A DNA stretch of 64,000 bases from Scalesia atractyloides (taxonomy: Eukaryota > Streptophyta > Magnoliopsida > Asterales > Asteraceae), in NCBI GenBank assembly GCA_947069175.1, contig CAMTDV010001633.1, positions 59,874,102-59,938,101 of the forward strand, given 5' to 3'. Positions 31,598 through 41,815 of this stretch are shown here, piece after piece. The notes beneath the pieces were generated by a model that saw only the letters and a program-made list of their open reading frames with translations, was not told the origin of the DNA and did not search any database. The first letter of the stretch is position 1. Every line of letters begins with the position of its first letter. The position numbers and the translations under genes are program-made.

Positions 31598-32995
31598 ATA
31601 TCGGCTAGACAACAACGAGGGGGTAAAAGATCAGGAAGGTCTCACGAACGCTTGGCCACTCAAATCGCAAAACAAATGGCCGCGGTGCTTCCTGACATTG
31701 TGGTTCAAGTACAACAAGCTCTCGCCACAAATCCCACCAATCCTCCCCAGCAAGAAGACCAGAACATCGGCAACCTCCTACCAAAAAGTGCTCATATAAA
31801 CATTTCAAGTCTTGCGATCCTCCTAAATTTGAAGGGACCGAAGGTGTCACTGCTCTCCTCCACTGGTTTGAGGAAATGGAAAACACCTTCCTCAACTGCG
31901 ATTGTCCCGAGGATCGCAAGGTACGATACGCAACCGGGAGACTATTTGGGGTAGCTCTTACCTGGTGGAATACTGAAAAGGGTAAGAGAGGGATCGAAGA
32001 TGCAATGGCCTTAACGTGGGAGGAGTTAAGGGAAATCATGACGAGGCGATTCTGTCCTAGAAGTGAGATTAAAAAGCTAGAGGACGAATTTCATTCTTTG
32101 AAGCAAAAGGAGGGAGATCATACTTCCTACAACAAGAGGTTCTTAGAGTTGAACCAAATGGTCCCTAACTTGTTCACCCCAGTTTACCGCTTAATCGAGC
32201 ATTATATTCGAGGTCTTCCCTCGAAAATTCAAGATTCAGTTCTCAGCACTTCGCCAGCAACACTTGAAGCTGCTATGGAACTAGCTACTGAGCTGACCGA
32301 GAATCGAATTCGCAATGGTAAATTTAAAGAGGAGAAAAAGAAAGCCCCCGTTGAGGGCCAAACTTCAAACCATTCCACCTCCTCCTCTAAGTTTGCTAAC
32401 AAGAGGAAACGTAACACCAGAAACTTCGCTGTCACACAAACCAATTTCCCTATCCCTGCTGCACCCATTACCCAAGTTGCCCCTCACCTGCACCATACAA
32501 AAGGCCATACTCTGGCCCATTACCAAAATGCAACCGTTGCCAATACCACCACTTTCCTGATCATCCCTGCCAACATTGCACCGGCTGTGGCCGCGCAGGT
32601 CATACTGTTCAAACCTGTCGCATACCTCAGCGAACGAACCGCCACCAGCCTTCAACCCAAACCCACCAACAAATAATGGGTCAAGCCCAACAACCCCTAC
32701 TATTACCACCTACCCAACATTTAGCCCAATCATACTACCAACCCAACTATCCCATGGTGCAACCTATGCGGGCTTGCTACAATTGTGGAGATCCAAGTCA
32801 CTTTAGAAACACTTGCCCACGTTTGGTGAACATTATACATGCTCAAGCCCAAGCAAATCCGGTGAATCAAGCTAACCAAGCTCCTCCACCTGCAAGAGGA
32901 AGAGCTTTCAACATCAACGCTAATCAGGCTAGAGCTGACAGTAATGTGGTTAACGGTACGTTTCTTATCAATGGTAGTTATGCATCCATGTTGTT
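31598..32995 (+). pseudogene. G1 gag, frameshifted
   Basis: Homology begins at ATA-TCG-GCT-AGA (31598), where the start codon is expected, so ATG appears mutated to ATA. The frame changes near 31800 and near 32490. The middle segment (31876 on) holds the Ty3-type capsid domain (LTWWNTEKG, RFCPRSEIKKLEDEFHSLKQ). The nucleocapsid has a C-x2-C/HH finger (32529 on), a CCHC knuckle CTGCGRAGHTVQTC, and a second knuckle CYNCGDPSHFRNTC at 32775-32816. A basic/Ser-rich linker lies between. Gag would package the element's RNA in cytoplasmic particles; this copy cannot give a full protein. Confidence 0.85.
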
Positions 32996-34686
32996 TGATA
33001 CTGGCGCAGATAAAAGTTTTGTGTCCTTAGAGTTTGAACCCATCCTAAACCAAATTCGTGATAAGCTCATGGAATCCATAACAGTAGAAGTTGCTGACGG
33101 AAACCGGTCTCATTAAACTCTATTATACGCAATTGTACTCTCACCTTAAACGACCACGATTTTCCAGTTGACCTCATTCCTATGAAGTTGGGAAGCTTTG
33201 ATATTATAATTGGTATGGACTGGCTCAGCCAACATCAGGCTGAAGTTGTATGCCGCGAGAAGTTTATACGCATTCCTCTTTCAAACGGTCAGACTCTACG
33301 AATCTTTGGAGAAACCCCATCGAAAGGGCTCAGATTAATGTCCTGTCTTCAAACCCAAAAATATCTTCGCAAGAATTATGTCGCATTTTTAACCCATGTC
33401 GTCAAAAAGGGAACCATGGAGAAGAAACTCGAAGACATCCCAGTAGTAAAAGATTTCCTGCAAGTTTTTCCTGACGACATTTCAGGACTTCCTCCCTTGA
33501 GAGAAGTCGAATTCCGCATTGATCTTATACCTGGTGCTACACCAGTTGCAAAGTCTCCTTGCCCCCTCTGAAATGCAAGAGCTAGCCAGTCAATTGCAAG
33601 AGTTGACTGACAAAGGATTCATACGTCCTAGCTTCTCGCCTTGGGGTGCACCTGTCCTTTTTGTGAAGAAGAAAGATGGAACGTTTCGCATGTGCATCGA
33701 CTACAGAGAACTCAACAAATTAACGATCAAGAATCGATATCCATTACCTCGCATTGATGATCTTCTTGACCAACTTCAAGGCGCCAGCTGTTTTTCAAAA
33801 ATCGACCTTCGTTCTGGTTATCATCAACTCAGAGTACATGAAGAAGACATCCCAAAGACCGCTTTCCGAACTCGTTATGGTCATTATGAATTCATGGTCA
33901 TGCCATTTGGTTTAACAAACGCTCCAGCTGTCTTCATGGATTTAATGAACAGAGTCTGCAAACCCTATCTCGATCATTTTGTTATAGTCTTCATCGACGA
34001 CATCCTTATTTATTCAAAGTCTAGGTCTGATCATGAACGGCATCTTCGACTCATCCTTACACTCTTAGAGAATGAAAAGCTTTACGCCAAATTCTCCAAA
34101 TGCGAATTCTGGTTAAAAGAGGTACAATTCCTTGGACATGTAGTCAATGACAAGGGAATACATGTCGACCCCTCAAAAATCAAAGCGGTACAAGAATGGC
34201 AAGCGCCACGTACACCAACTGAAGTAAGATCATTCCTTGGTCTGGCTGGTTATTATCGCCGTTTCATTTCAAACTTCTCTCGCATTGCTGTACCACTCAC
34301 GGCTTTAACTCATAAAGGAAAACCCTTCATATGAGGACCCAAACAAGAAGAAGCCTTCCAAACCCTTAAACAAAAACTCTGTGATGCACCAATCCTCACT
34401 CTTCCTGAAGGTTGTGATGACTTCGTGGTTTATTGCGACGCGTCAGGGCAAGGACTAGGCTGTGTCCTAATGCAAAGAGGAAAGGTGATAGCTTATGCTT
34501 CGAGACAACTCAAGACTCATGAGAAGAACTACACCACCCACGACCTAGAACTTGGAGCCGTTGTGTTCGCTCTTAAGATATGGAGACATTATCTCTACGG
34601 TACTAAGTGTGAAATATACACTGACCATAAGAGTCTTCAACATATCTTCAACCAAAAGGAGTTAAACATGAGGCGACGAAGATGGT
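32996..34686 (+). pseudogene. G1 pol: protease, reverse transcriptase, partial RNase H
   Basis: The protease active site DTGAD is intact at about 32998, but the frame breaks near 33112 and again near 33565. The RT runs from about 33567 with FVKKKDGTFRMCIDYRELNK and the catalytic FIDD at 33990-34001. TGA at 34332-34334 replaces a tryptophan before RNase H, which continues with YCDASGQGLG. Homology stops after NMRRRRW at about 34686 where copia element D's LTR begins. The RNase H end, integrase and 3' LTR are not in the window next to it. Domain order PR-RT-RH is that of Ty3/gypsy; the wording is chromovirus-like (Tekay). Confidence 0.88.
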
Positions 34687-35151
34687 GCATATTTATGTCC
34701 GCCACTGTGCGAATAGGCTAAATAGAGTATGTGTTGAATATTGTATAGATGAGATACAAACACATGACTTAAGTGCAGACGAGAAATGTGTTTAAGTGTC
34801 ACTTCGTACGAAGGTAACCACTTCGTACGAAGTTAAATAATCTCAGTTCGCACGAGGGTAGATGTCTATATATAGCGTCGTGTGTTCATAGTTTGTTAAG
34901 TTTTGGAGTTCCCAGAGGGGAAATCTTGGAGAAATTTCTAATTTATCCAGCTTGACAAGATGTATACTCTTTCGGTATGAATGGAAAGCTTCCGCTTATT
35001 CTTCTTCTACTCCTTTCTAAATAACATTCTACCAAACTAGTACTATCTCGTCCAAACTTCCGTCGTCTACTCCTTTCTTAATAACATCCTACCGAATTAG
35101 TTTATATCCCGTCCAAACTTCTGTCTAACCCCGATGTTTCCTGGACTCTAA
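34683..35151 (+). mobile_element. 5' LTR of copia element D
   Basis: Starts TGGTGCATATTTATG (like TGTTGGTGCATATG of element A) and is followed by a primer-binding site, which fixes its 3' side. It has palindromes CTTCGTACGAAG at 34802-34813 and 34821-34832 and a degenerate third, just upstream of a TATATATA box at 34867-34874. The first bases overlap the tryptophan codon of G1 pol, so the exact boundary is uncertain by 3 bp. Confidence 0.7.
34867..34874 (+). promoter_or_regulatory. TATA box of the element D LTR
   Basis: CTATATATAGCG context, 10-65 bp downstream of the TTCGnnCGAA-type palindromes. Confidence 0.5.
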
Positions 35152-35165
35152 ATTGGTATCAGAGC
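35152..35165 (+). other. Primer-binding site of element D
   Basis: ATTGGTATCAGAGC, complementary to initiator Met tRNA, directly after the LTR. Confidence 0.88.
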
Positions 35166-36736
35166 TCAATCGATCTAACAGTTGATTGAATCACCTACGC
35201 TAATGAATTATGGACTTTAGAGGGTTTTAGACGTAAATCATCAAATAAACAGAATCCACATACAAAAATTAAAATTCAAACCATAGGATTGTTTAGAATT
35301 GAATTTCGACCATCTCTGTGAAAAATCATCATAAAATTCACAGAAATAAAACATTGGATCGAAAAATGTGACCAGAACTGTTCGTACGCAGATAGTCACT
35401 TCGCACGAAGATACTCACTTCGCACGAAGGTACTTACTTCTCACGAAGGTAGATTACATTCGCACGAAGGTAGATTACCCTCGTACGAAGGTAACAAAAA
35501 ATGCCTTAAAAAGCATTGAAAGTTTTTAGTTGATCGTGTCAAGAAAAAATTTGGTAATAATAAATTTTTTCGAGATTTAACGACAAATACGGGTTGTTCG
35601 GGGACATCATTGAGAGTTTCAGATATTAGATTTGATGATACAATCACAAAGGGTTGATAATAGTGGGGTAGTCATGATACCTATGCAAAATGCTTATCAT
35701 CTGGGTTAAGTGACTATTAACGGGCCAAAATGTAAAATCCGCATTGATGAAAAACTCAATTCGCTAAGTTTGAGGGGGAATTCAGTGATGGAGATTAGAG
35801 ACGTTAGAATTTTCAAAAATTCGGGGGAATAAAAATTTTAAAGTATATATTGAAATTCCGACATTTTTGAGATTCATGACTTGCAACAATATTCGAGTGG
35901 TTCCGACTTCAGATTATCCAGGGATGCAAAATTTATTGATTCGCTAGTATGAGATAATAGGAAGTTCAGAGTCTTCAGATCATGATTCAGATTGATGTCT
36001 TAGGGTTTGAGTCTCGGGTCTTCGTCAAGCTGGTTAACAGGATTAGCGTCAAGAGATGCAACAACATTGTGGATACTTAAAATATATCACAGCTCTGTGA
36101 TAGTCTAAAGTGTCCAAACGGTTAATCTTCGAGCAGATGAGTTGTTGTTCGGACTAACCGCTGGGGAATGATGATATTTGTTGATTAAGTTGTTGCCGGG
36201 TCTCACAGAGAAGACTATATATCTGTTATCGTGATTGAAGAGGAAGAATGTGATTCTGATCGTGGAAGAATGTTTCTCAGATCTGAATGTGTTACCAGAT
36301 GATTTGTTTATCCGATGAAGATTTGCTTATTGAAGAGATTACTATTTTGCTGATCTATCTTTAAGGAGTATGCTTAAATGTGATTACGTAAAACGGGATT
36401 TTAGATTTTCGTGGGGTATTTACAGACTTGAAGTTTACTGATGTGGTGATTCGTAGTTTACAGACCTGTCACCATTCCACCACCATCATAATACCATCAT
36501 CTACCACATTCCTCCATCATCCACCTTTAGAGTGTGTGTAGTAGTCTCGGGATCTAAGATTGATCGTAAGAGTTCTTGTCAAACAAAGGGCATGCTTGGT
36601 TAAATCTCTTACATTACTTGGTGAAGACAAATATTTTATGTATTACTTTTGATTTCCAAGTTTTGGCTACTTTTTATTTGGGTATGTATTAATGACTTTA
36701 AGAAATAGGTTTTTATGTTGAAAGTGAACTTTACTC
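35166..36736 (+). other. Leader and internal region of element D, no coding sequence
   Basis: Holds a palindromic array at 35379-35492 and one polypurine-type tract (GAGGGGGAA near 35770). No gag or pol motif is found in any frame. It ends at the target site of G2. It may be a non-autonomous element, with its remaining part possibly at 47818 onward. Confidence 0.5.
35379..35492 (+). repeat. Array of CTTCGCACGAAG palindromes in the D leader
   Basis: Six related units of the form xTTCGnACGAAG, about 18-24 bp apart, each followed by GTA/ATA: near 35379, 35399, 35418, 35437, 35459 and 35480. Core TTCG-nn-CGAA, as in the G2 array. Confidence 0.85.
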
Positions 36737-37202
36737 TATCATGCAACAACTTGTATTTCGTTGTTGTCTTTTTCCATTAATTTCATTTGTATCCGTCCTT
36801 GTAATCTGAGATTTGATTAAGGAAATGGTTTATGTTAACTAAATATATTTTATCACAACTATATTACATCTAAACGCTTATTAAACGCTAATCCAACGCA
36901 ATCACAAGTAACTATGTTACTTTAAGAGCCGAGTGTGTTATTATTTAATAAACGCTTGTGCCTTCGACATCGCTTATCATATCGCATCGCAACACATTTG
37001 ATTATGTTACTTTATGTTATTTATGTGTTATGTGTGTTTTATGATTTATGGTTATACTCACTATCGCAACGCTCTCACTCGCACGAATCGCTTAATCGCA
37101 TTATCTATCATTTAAAACACTTAATATAACTATATAATACGAACCGAATCGCCAAACGAACACCTAACGCGAAAATAACGAACAAAACTTAGCCATTAGG
37201 CC

Positions 37203-37370
37203 AAGTTCGGCCGAACTTGGGCATCCCAAGTTCCCGAACTTGTTCAGGCCAACAGGTCACCAACTTAACAGCAAGTTCGCTCGAACTTGCACTTCCCAAC
37301 GCTGAACTGGCCAAGTTCGCCCGAACTTGTGCCAAGTTCGCTTGGAAAGTGGCAAGTTCGGCCGAACTTG
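37203..37370. repeat. TATA-upstream palindrome cluster in the G2 5' LTR
   Basis: CAAGTTCGnnCGAACTTG at about 37203, 37272, 37313 and 37353, plus half-sites. The last copy ends 30 bp before the TATA box. Confidence 0.85.
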
Positions 37371-37399
37371 ATCACTGCTACCCTCAGATCCTCTTCACC

Positions 37400-37407
37400 T
37401 ATAAATA
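37400..37407 (+). promoter_or_regulatory. TATA box of the G2 5' LTR
   Basis: CACCTATAAATACC context conserved in all three G2-family LTRs. Confidence 0.65.
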
Positions 37408-38029
37408 CCCAGCACCTCCATTCGTGCACTCCTTGCTGCAAGTTCACCCGAAAGCTCCCAAAACCGAAAACCTTTGATTTCCAAGTAAGAATCAACCCGG
37501 TTTATGCAAACAACAACATTTTACTACGATTTTGCACAAGGATTACCTTCGTTTTCATCAAATCTCTTCTATTTATGAAAATCTTCATCTTTATCTACAA
37601 AAGCTTCTTATTTTCACTTAGATCTACATTAAACGAGTGTATTTGGGCTTAGCTTCAGCTCCCAAGCTATAAATCTTTATGACGTTTTAGATCTAAGAAA
37701 AACCTTTTAAAACATTGATTTCTACACAAATTACGGACTAATGACGTATGTTTCGTTCACTATGAATTGGAACGAGGCATTGTCAAGCAAGATTTCAGAT
37801 CCGGAAGCACAAGGACGATGTCGTTACTTTGCACAAACTGGACTAACCCGTACGAACTATCAAGTTTGTCCGGATTAGCCCGAGTTTCTGTAAAATGGCT
37901 AAAACTTGCTCCAAAAGACCTCTCCAGCCTATGTTTTGCTCAGTAGCTAAAGGTTGGAGAGATGGACACTCGATTTCCTCAGCAAACGACGCGAAAATGC
38001 ACGATTTGGTGACCTTACAGTCAAGTTCG

Positions 38030-38330
38030 CTCTAAAAGAGAAAGTTCGCTCGAAGTTGTCACCAGATTGGTGACCAACTTCGGTCGAACTTGTCAATTTC
38101 TCAAGAAAATCAACCAAGTTCTCCCGAACTTATACACTTTCTAAGGAAACCATACAAGTTCGCCCGAACTTGTTCGCCTCTCAAGAAAACAAGGCAAGTT
38201 CGCCCGAATTTGTCCAGTTTCTCAGGAAACCAGAAAAGTTCGCCCGAACTTGTGCTCCCTGTAAGATCAACAGTCAAGTTCGCCCGAACTTGTACCAATT
38301 CCAAGAAATTGGTACAACTTCGCCGAACTT
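38030..38330. repeat. Downstream palindrome array in the G2 5' LTR
   Basis: Seven or more copies at about 40-bp spacing (near 38078, 38115, 38156, 38194, 38236, 38275, 38315), some with one or two substitutions. Translation gives FARTC, SSPEL or VRPNL by frame, which explains the false open frames here. Confidence 0.85.
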
Positions 38331-39206
38331 GTCCCCTGCTCCTTCACGTTTCGACCGTTTCAGTAATTTGGAAGACTGATGCCCTTCTGTTCGCTTACAG
38401 GCTGATCCAGCGCTCCCTTCAATCCAAATCAGATCTCATCTCTCTCTCTTAACGTACCAACTGTGAGTATACTTGAACCCTTTTTACGCTTAAACGCACT
38501 TTTGGGTGTTACATACGTTCATGTATCAAATCACATCACGCGACTCTCAAACGCTTATTCGCAGCCCGCTAATACATGATTATACGTGAAATCTGCTGAA
38601 TTGTATGTGTTACTTGATTGCTAGTACGCCACCCTTAACATGATAGCTTGCTAGATGTTGACCCGTCACCGGAGGCCCGGGTTGTTAAGGCTCGCATTTT
38701 TATTTTCGCATTTATTTTTCTCTTTAGGACGTGGACACTTGTTCGCATGCCTCGCACTCGTGGTTTGTTGGTTTACATGAGTCTAAGTAGATACATAGTT
38801 CACATCTCTTACGTATGTCATGCGGTGTATGCTAAACACTTTTATATCTATTATGTACGCAAATCTGTATGCTCACCTTTACTTAATTGTTTACATGAAT
38901 CTAAGTAGATACATAGTTCACATCTCTTAAGGCTCGCATTTTTATTTTTGCATTTATTTTCTACTGCTGCAATTGGATTAGGTTTATCTTAGAAACACAT
39001 GTAATAAGAAATCTAGGGAAGATCGAATTTGATGTGTTTTAAGAGATATTATGTTTTGTAAGAATTAATATGAAATATTGGTCAATTGTATGGGAAGTTG
39101 ACTATTTAAAATATTGTCATATTAGTTGTTATGGAATTTCTCTTGAGACAATCTGATTCGCCTAGTGCCACGCCCTGATGTTCCCGTCATCGGTTGGGGT
39201 GTGACA

Positions 39207-39223
39207 GATTTGTATCAGAGCCA
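39207..39223 (+). other. Primer-binding site of G2
   Basis: GATTTGTATCAGAGCC, one change from TTGGTATCAGAGC, directly after the LTR. Confidence 0.85.
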
Positions 39224-40531
39224 TAATTATAGGGAAAATTAGGTAGAACTGCCATGTTTGACCTAGTCTATAGTTAGGACACCAATCTAGACTATTACGC
39301 ATCGATTAAACGCCCAAAACTAATACGAATTGACAACTTCGCCCGAAGTTGGGGCAAGTTCGCTCGAACCAAATCAAGTTCACCCGAACTTGATCAGGTT
39401 CACCCGAACGTGACCAAGTTCGCCCGAAGTTAGTCAGCCCCCTCTCAAAAGCTAAACAAGTTCGCTCGAAGATCAAGTTCGCTCGAAGTTGGTCAACTTC
39501 GCCCGAACTTGATCCTATACCTTTAAAACGGACTTTTAGACTACGTATGCTTTTCCTAAAGCTACCACAACACACGTGAAGAAAGCTCGTATCACATGAA
39601 ACGAGTGATTAAGTCGAGATTAGGTGTGAAAACCAAGAACTCTCGATAAGATCATTCACTCCACGCATCCTCTATCGCACGAGATACCTTCGTTGAGTTA
39701 GGAGTGATATCCAAACCTCGGCGAAAATCTCCTTTCTATCTTGTGGAACTCCCGATTTGATCGGTGAGCATAACCACAACCAGGAATGAAGTTGTTAAGT
39801 TAGTGGTGAAACCCGCACCTTAATAACTAGTTCTACTCCTCGATTTTCAATCTCAACAAAGTCTCGGTTATTTCGATGACTCAGAACACGACGTAACTGG
39901 AAGGATAAATGCCGTTAACCGTTGTACGGCGAGAGCATTTGTCTATTAGGCCAAATCGTGTGTCCGAACTCAGAGAATTCTCGAACCACTTTAGGTAGTC
40001 GCTGTCTCAAAACCCAGGACACTCCAAATTGATTTAAGCCTGCAATAGCCGATTTTACGCATCATCGAGTTTTATTATTTCTGTGTTTAAATTTTTACGG
40101 ATTTTACGCTTATTTGATTTCTCGCTTTATCGATTTCCCGATTTATCGCTTTTACGCTCTATCGATACATGCACTACTCGCAAAGCTCTCGAAATCTAAA
40201 AACACTAATTAATCACCAACCAAACTAAAACGCTCAACTCTCTCTTACGCGAATGTCCTCATACGCAGCTTTACTCGCTTATTACGCTCATATCTCGCAC
40301 CTTGTACGCGCTACGCATGATTTAGATTAAAGATGAATACGTGCACAATATGTGCTTATGTGATTATGTGCCTACGTGATTATGTGCTTACGTGTTTATG
40401 TGTTTACGTGGATACGTGCTTACGTGTTTTTTGCCTTATTTGAATAATAATAAATAATAGCAATGAAACGTTAAACTTTTGAACATAAACCTGTTATAAT
40501 CAAATCTCACCCAATCAAATCCTTCATGTAG
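39224..40531 (+). other. Long leader of G2
   Basis: About 1.3 kb before gag with no credible frame. It contains its own palindrome cluster at 39333-39512 and a run of GTGCTTACGTG/GTGTTTACGTG words at 40340-40425. Confidence 0.7.
39333..39512. repeat. Leader palindrome cluster of G2
   Basis: At least eight TTCGnnCGAA-type sites within 180 bp, including CAACTTCG-CC-CGAAGTTG and CAAGTTCA-CC-CGAACTTG variants in which both arms have changed together in some copies (CAAC/GTTG). Confidence 0.8.
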
Positions 40532-41815
40532 ATGTCTTCCATGGGATCTCATACAAGGAGGAACATCCAGCGCAACAATGCTAACAAGCTTATCGCCTCG
40601 CTAGTAGCCAAGCAGATGGGCAAGGTCATTCCCCAGATTGTTAGCAAAATCCAGGCTGTCAGCAGCAACTCATCCGTTGATTCAAAGACGGATGCGCCAA
40701 AGTCCTCGTTCAATTTCAAACAATTCAAAGCGTGCGGACCTCTCACTTTCACTGGCACGGAAGGGCCAAGTGCTATGTTTCATTGGTTCGACTCCATTGA
40801 GGTCACATTCCGTCAAAGCGGATGCCCCGAAGCTCTGCGCACCATCAATGTTACCGGTGTGTTCCAGTCAAGGGCACTTGATTGGTGGACCGCCGAGCGT
40901 AACAAACACGGAAATGATGATGCTTACGGGCTCACGTTGGAGGAACTCAAGGCAGTTATGATAAAGGAATTCTGTCCTCCACACGAAGTTCAGAAACTGG
41001 AGAATGAATTTTGGGATATCAAGCAAGATGGACCCGACAACGCAGGTCTCACTGCCCGTTTCAAGCAGCTAAGTATCATTTGTCCCAGTCAGGTGGACAC
41101 CACTGAAAAGCAATTAAAAAGTACCTTCGTGCTCTACCTGACTGCGTTGCGGATTTTGTCCAAGCAGCTCGTCCTACTACCATCGAGAAGACCTATCAGC
41201 TTGCAGCCGAAATCAATGACAAGCGTGTCCAAGCTAGTTACTTCAAGAGCCACATCAGAGTCGCGAATCAAGCTAGCACCGAGCCGAGTGCTACTAACGA
41301 GCCGTCTCAAGAATCAAAGTCAAATCGCCGAGGTCGCAAAAGAGGGAACCCAAGCAAGAACTGTGCAGCTGTTGCACCGTTGAACTCTCAGTCGTTTCAG
41401 GCTGCTACACCAAACGCACCACCTGCAAAGCTTGCGTACACAGGTCCTCACCCGCTATGCTCAAAGTGTACCTACCACCACCCAGTTGGAGGCAACTGCG
41501 TTTCTATACCAACTGCAATATCTATGGCCATTTCACTGTCAGCTGCCGTACTGGTCCTCGTCAGCCAGCTCCTCAAGCACCAGCAGCGCTACCAGCTCCA
41601 CCTCGTGCTCCTCAAACCAACCAACAGCAGCCCCCGCCGCAAGCACCAGTCCCAAAAGCACGTGCTTGCTACACTTGTGGTGATCCAAACCACTTTAGTA
41701 ATGTCTGGCCAAACAAAGCCGTGAAGCAAGAGCTGCAGCAACAGCGGCCTCAGCAACAACCACCACAGCCCCAACAGCAGCAACCACAGGCTGTGCGTGG
41801 AAGAGCCTTCAATCT
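40532..41815 (+). pseudogene. G2 gag, frameshifted
   Basis: From ATG 40532 the capsid region runs in frame (ALDWWTAERNKHG, LENEFWDIKQDG) to about 41110, where the frame changes. It changes again near 41510. The nucleocapsid has a CSKCTYHHP finger, then CNIYGHFTVSC, then CYTCGDPNHFSNVW at 41667-41708, in which the last cysteine of the knuckle is tryptophan. A Gln/Pro-rich stretch (41725-41790) follows. Normal Gag forms the virus-like particle; this copy is broken. Confidence 0.88.

Larger units (their letters stand above)
36742..39206 (+). mobile_element. 5' LTR of G2 (2465 bp)
   Basis: Begins TGCAACAACTTG and ends GGTTGGGGTGTGACA. TATA box at 37400-37407. TTCGnnCGAA palindromes cluster upstream (37203-37370) and downstream (38030-38330) of the TATA box. 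Confidence 0.93.

Noticed and set aside
37203..38330. Heat-shock elements (nTTCnnGAAn)
   Set aside because: The TTC and GAA blocks are separated by four bases here (TTC-Gnn C-GAA), not two, so they do not fit the heat-shock factor spacing.
38090..38452. 120-codon open frame and overlapping frames in the G2 5' LTR
   Set aside because: Same cause: the TTCGnnCGAA repeats lack stops in several frames.
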